From: Akkermansia sp.
GTDB lineage: Bacteria; Verrucomicrobiota; Verrucomicrobiia; Verrucomicrobiales; Akkermansiaceae
Assembly (NCBI GenBank): GCA_017558555.1
Contig: JAFYUJ010000054.1
Coordinates: forward strand, 1-46,359
Direction of reading: 5' to 3'
DNA: 46,359 bases
The translations under genes and the position numbers were made by a program. Below are positions 46,229 through 46,359 of this stretch, piece by piece (the stretch's first letter is position 1; the number at the start of each line of letters is the position of its first letter). The notes beneath the pieces were generated by a model, which ran no database searches, was not told the DNA's origin, and saw only the letters and a program-made list of their open reading frames with translations.

Positions 46229-46359
46229 GTTGCACGGGCTCAAGGCTTGCTGGCGCTTGCAAGGGGGGGTAGTCACCACGAGCCGCAAGGCTGTTCTTCA
46301 CACCTCGCATTCTGCCACCCACTCCGCTGCGCTCCGGGGTTCCGCTTCCTTTGGCATGA

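Overview
The window holds most of a lambda-type, long-tailed (siphovirus-like) prophage at about 1-34,200 and a stretch of host chromosome at about 34,520-46,359. The chromosomal genes (recR, fabF, an RNase E/G protein, mreB, a ccsA/resB pair, an LpxR-type outer membrane protein, one tRNA) indicate a Gram-negative bacterium with moderately high GC. The gene set and codon use suggest the Verrucomicrobiota, most likely Akkermansia. That assignment is inference from family content, not from a marker-gene comparison. The left end of the prophage and its integrase lie outside the window.

Prophage layout. 1-3,150: two DNA-binding regulatory proteins, a palindrome pair, an array of 12-bp iterons and two small related proteins. 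3,108-4,927: a cassette between imperfect 36-bp direct repeats, holding a Tae4-like peptidoglycan amidase and a convergent, secreted candidate immunity protein. 4,933-7,634: packaging genes (small terminase, a PD-(D/E)XK nuclease, GpA-type large terminase). 7,687-9,341: an AT-rich insert with its own promoter, encoding membrane-anchored helical proteins. 9,357-11,412: two tandem ParB-domain proteins, the second fused to a methyltransferase. 11,430-12,980: a second insert, with a candidate small RNA and another membrane-anchored helical protein. 13,005-19,654: holin, M15 endolysin, connector, portal, S49 protease, scaffold, capsid, head-tail and tail-tube genes. 19,655-20,100: a non-structural island holding what looks like a type I toxin-antitoxin locus. 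20,125-27,590: tail chaperones with a -1 frameshift site, tape measure, tail proteins (one with a very long serine-rich linker) and a glycosyltransferase. 27,596-29,911: six small proteins, mostly related helical ones, under two copies of a duplicated promoter. 29,986-34,149: tail fibre, a membrane protein and further accessory genes.

Two expression systems can be seen. Accessory genes sit behind ordinary -35/-10 promoters, several with the same TTGCAT...TATACT core and an A-rich tract (four copies, one on the minus strand), and many are closed by hairpin terminators. Structural and module-leading genes instead carry a recurrent TTTTGAC element 12-16 bases before the start codon. There are ten copies, four of them directly after a terminator. 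This looks like an undescribed phage expression signal or module-joint sequence.

The most unusual content is: (1) the amidase/immunity cassette in a phage genome; (2) a 23-residue hydrophobic peptide gene next to a candidate small RNA whose hairpin loop is complementary to the peptide's start codon; (3) the ten-copy TTTTGAC element; (4) the tandem family of small helical proteins behind duplicated promoters; (5) a serine-rich tail protein close to a glycosyltransferase. In the chromosomal part, 43,510-44,070 is a dense array of short perfect hairpins separated by TTCCC or GGGAA spacers, part of which recurs at 46,082-46,228.
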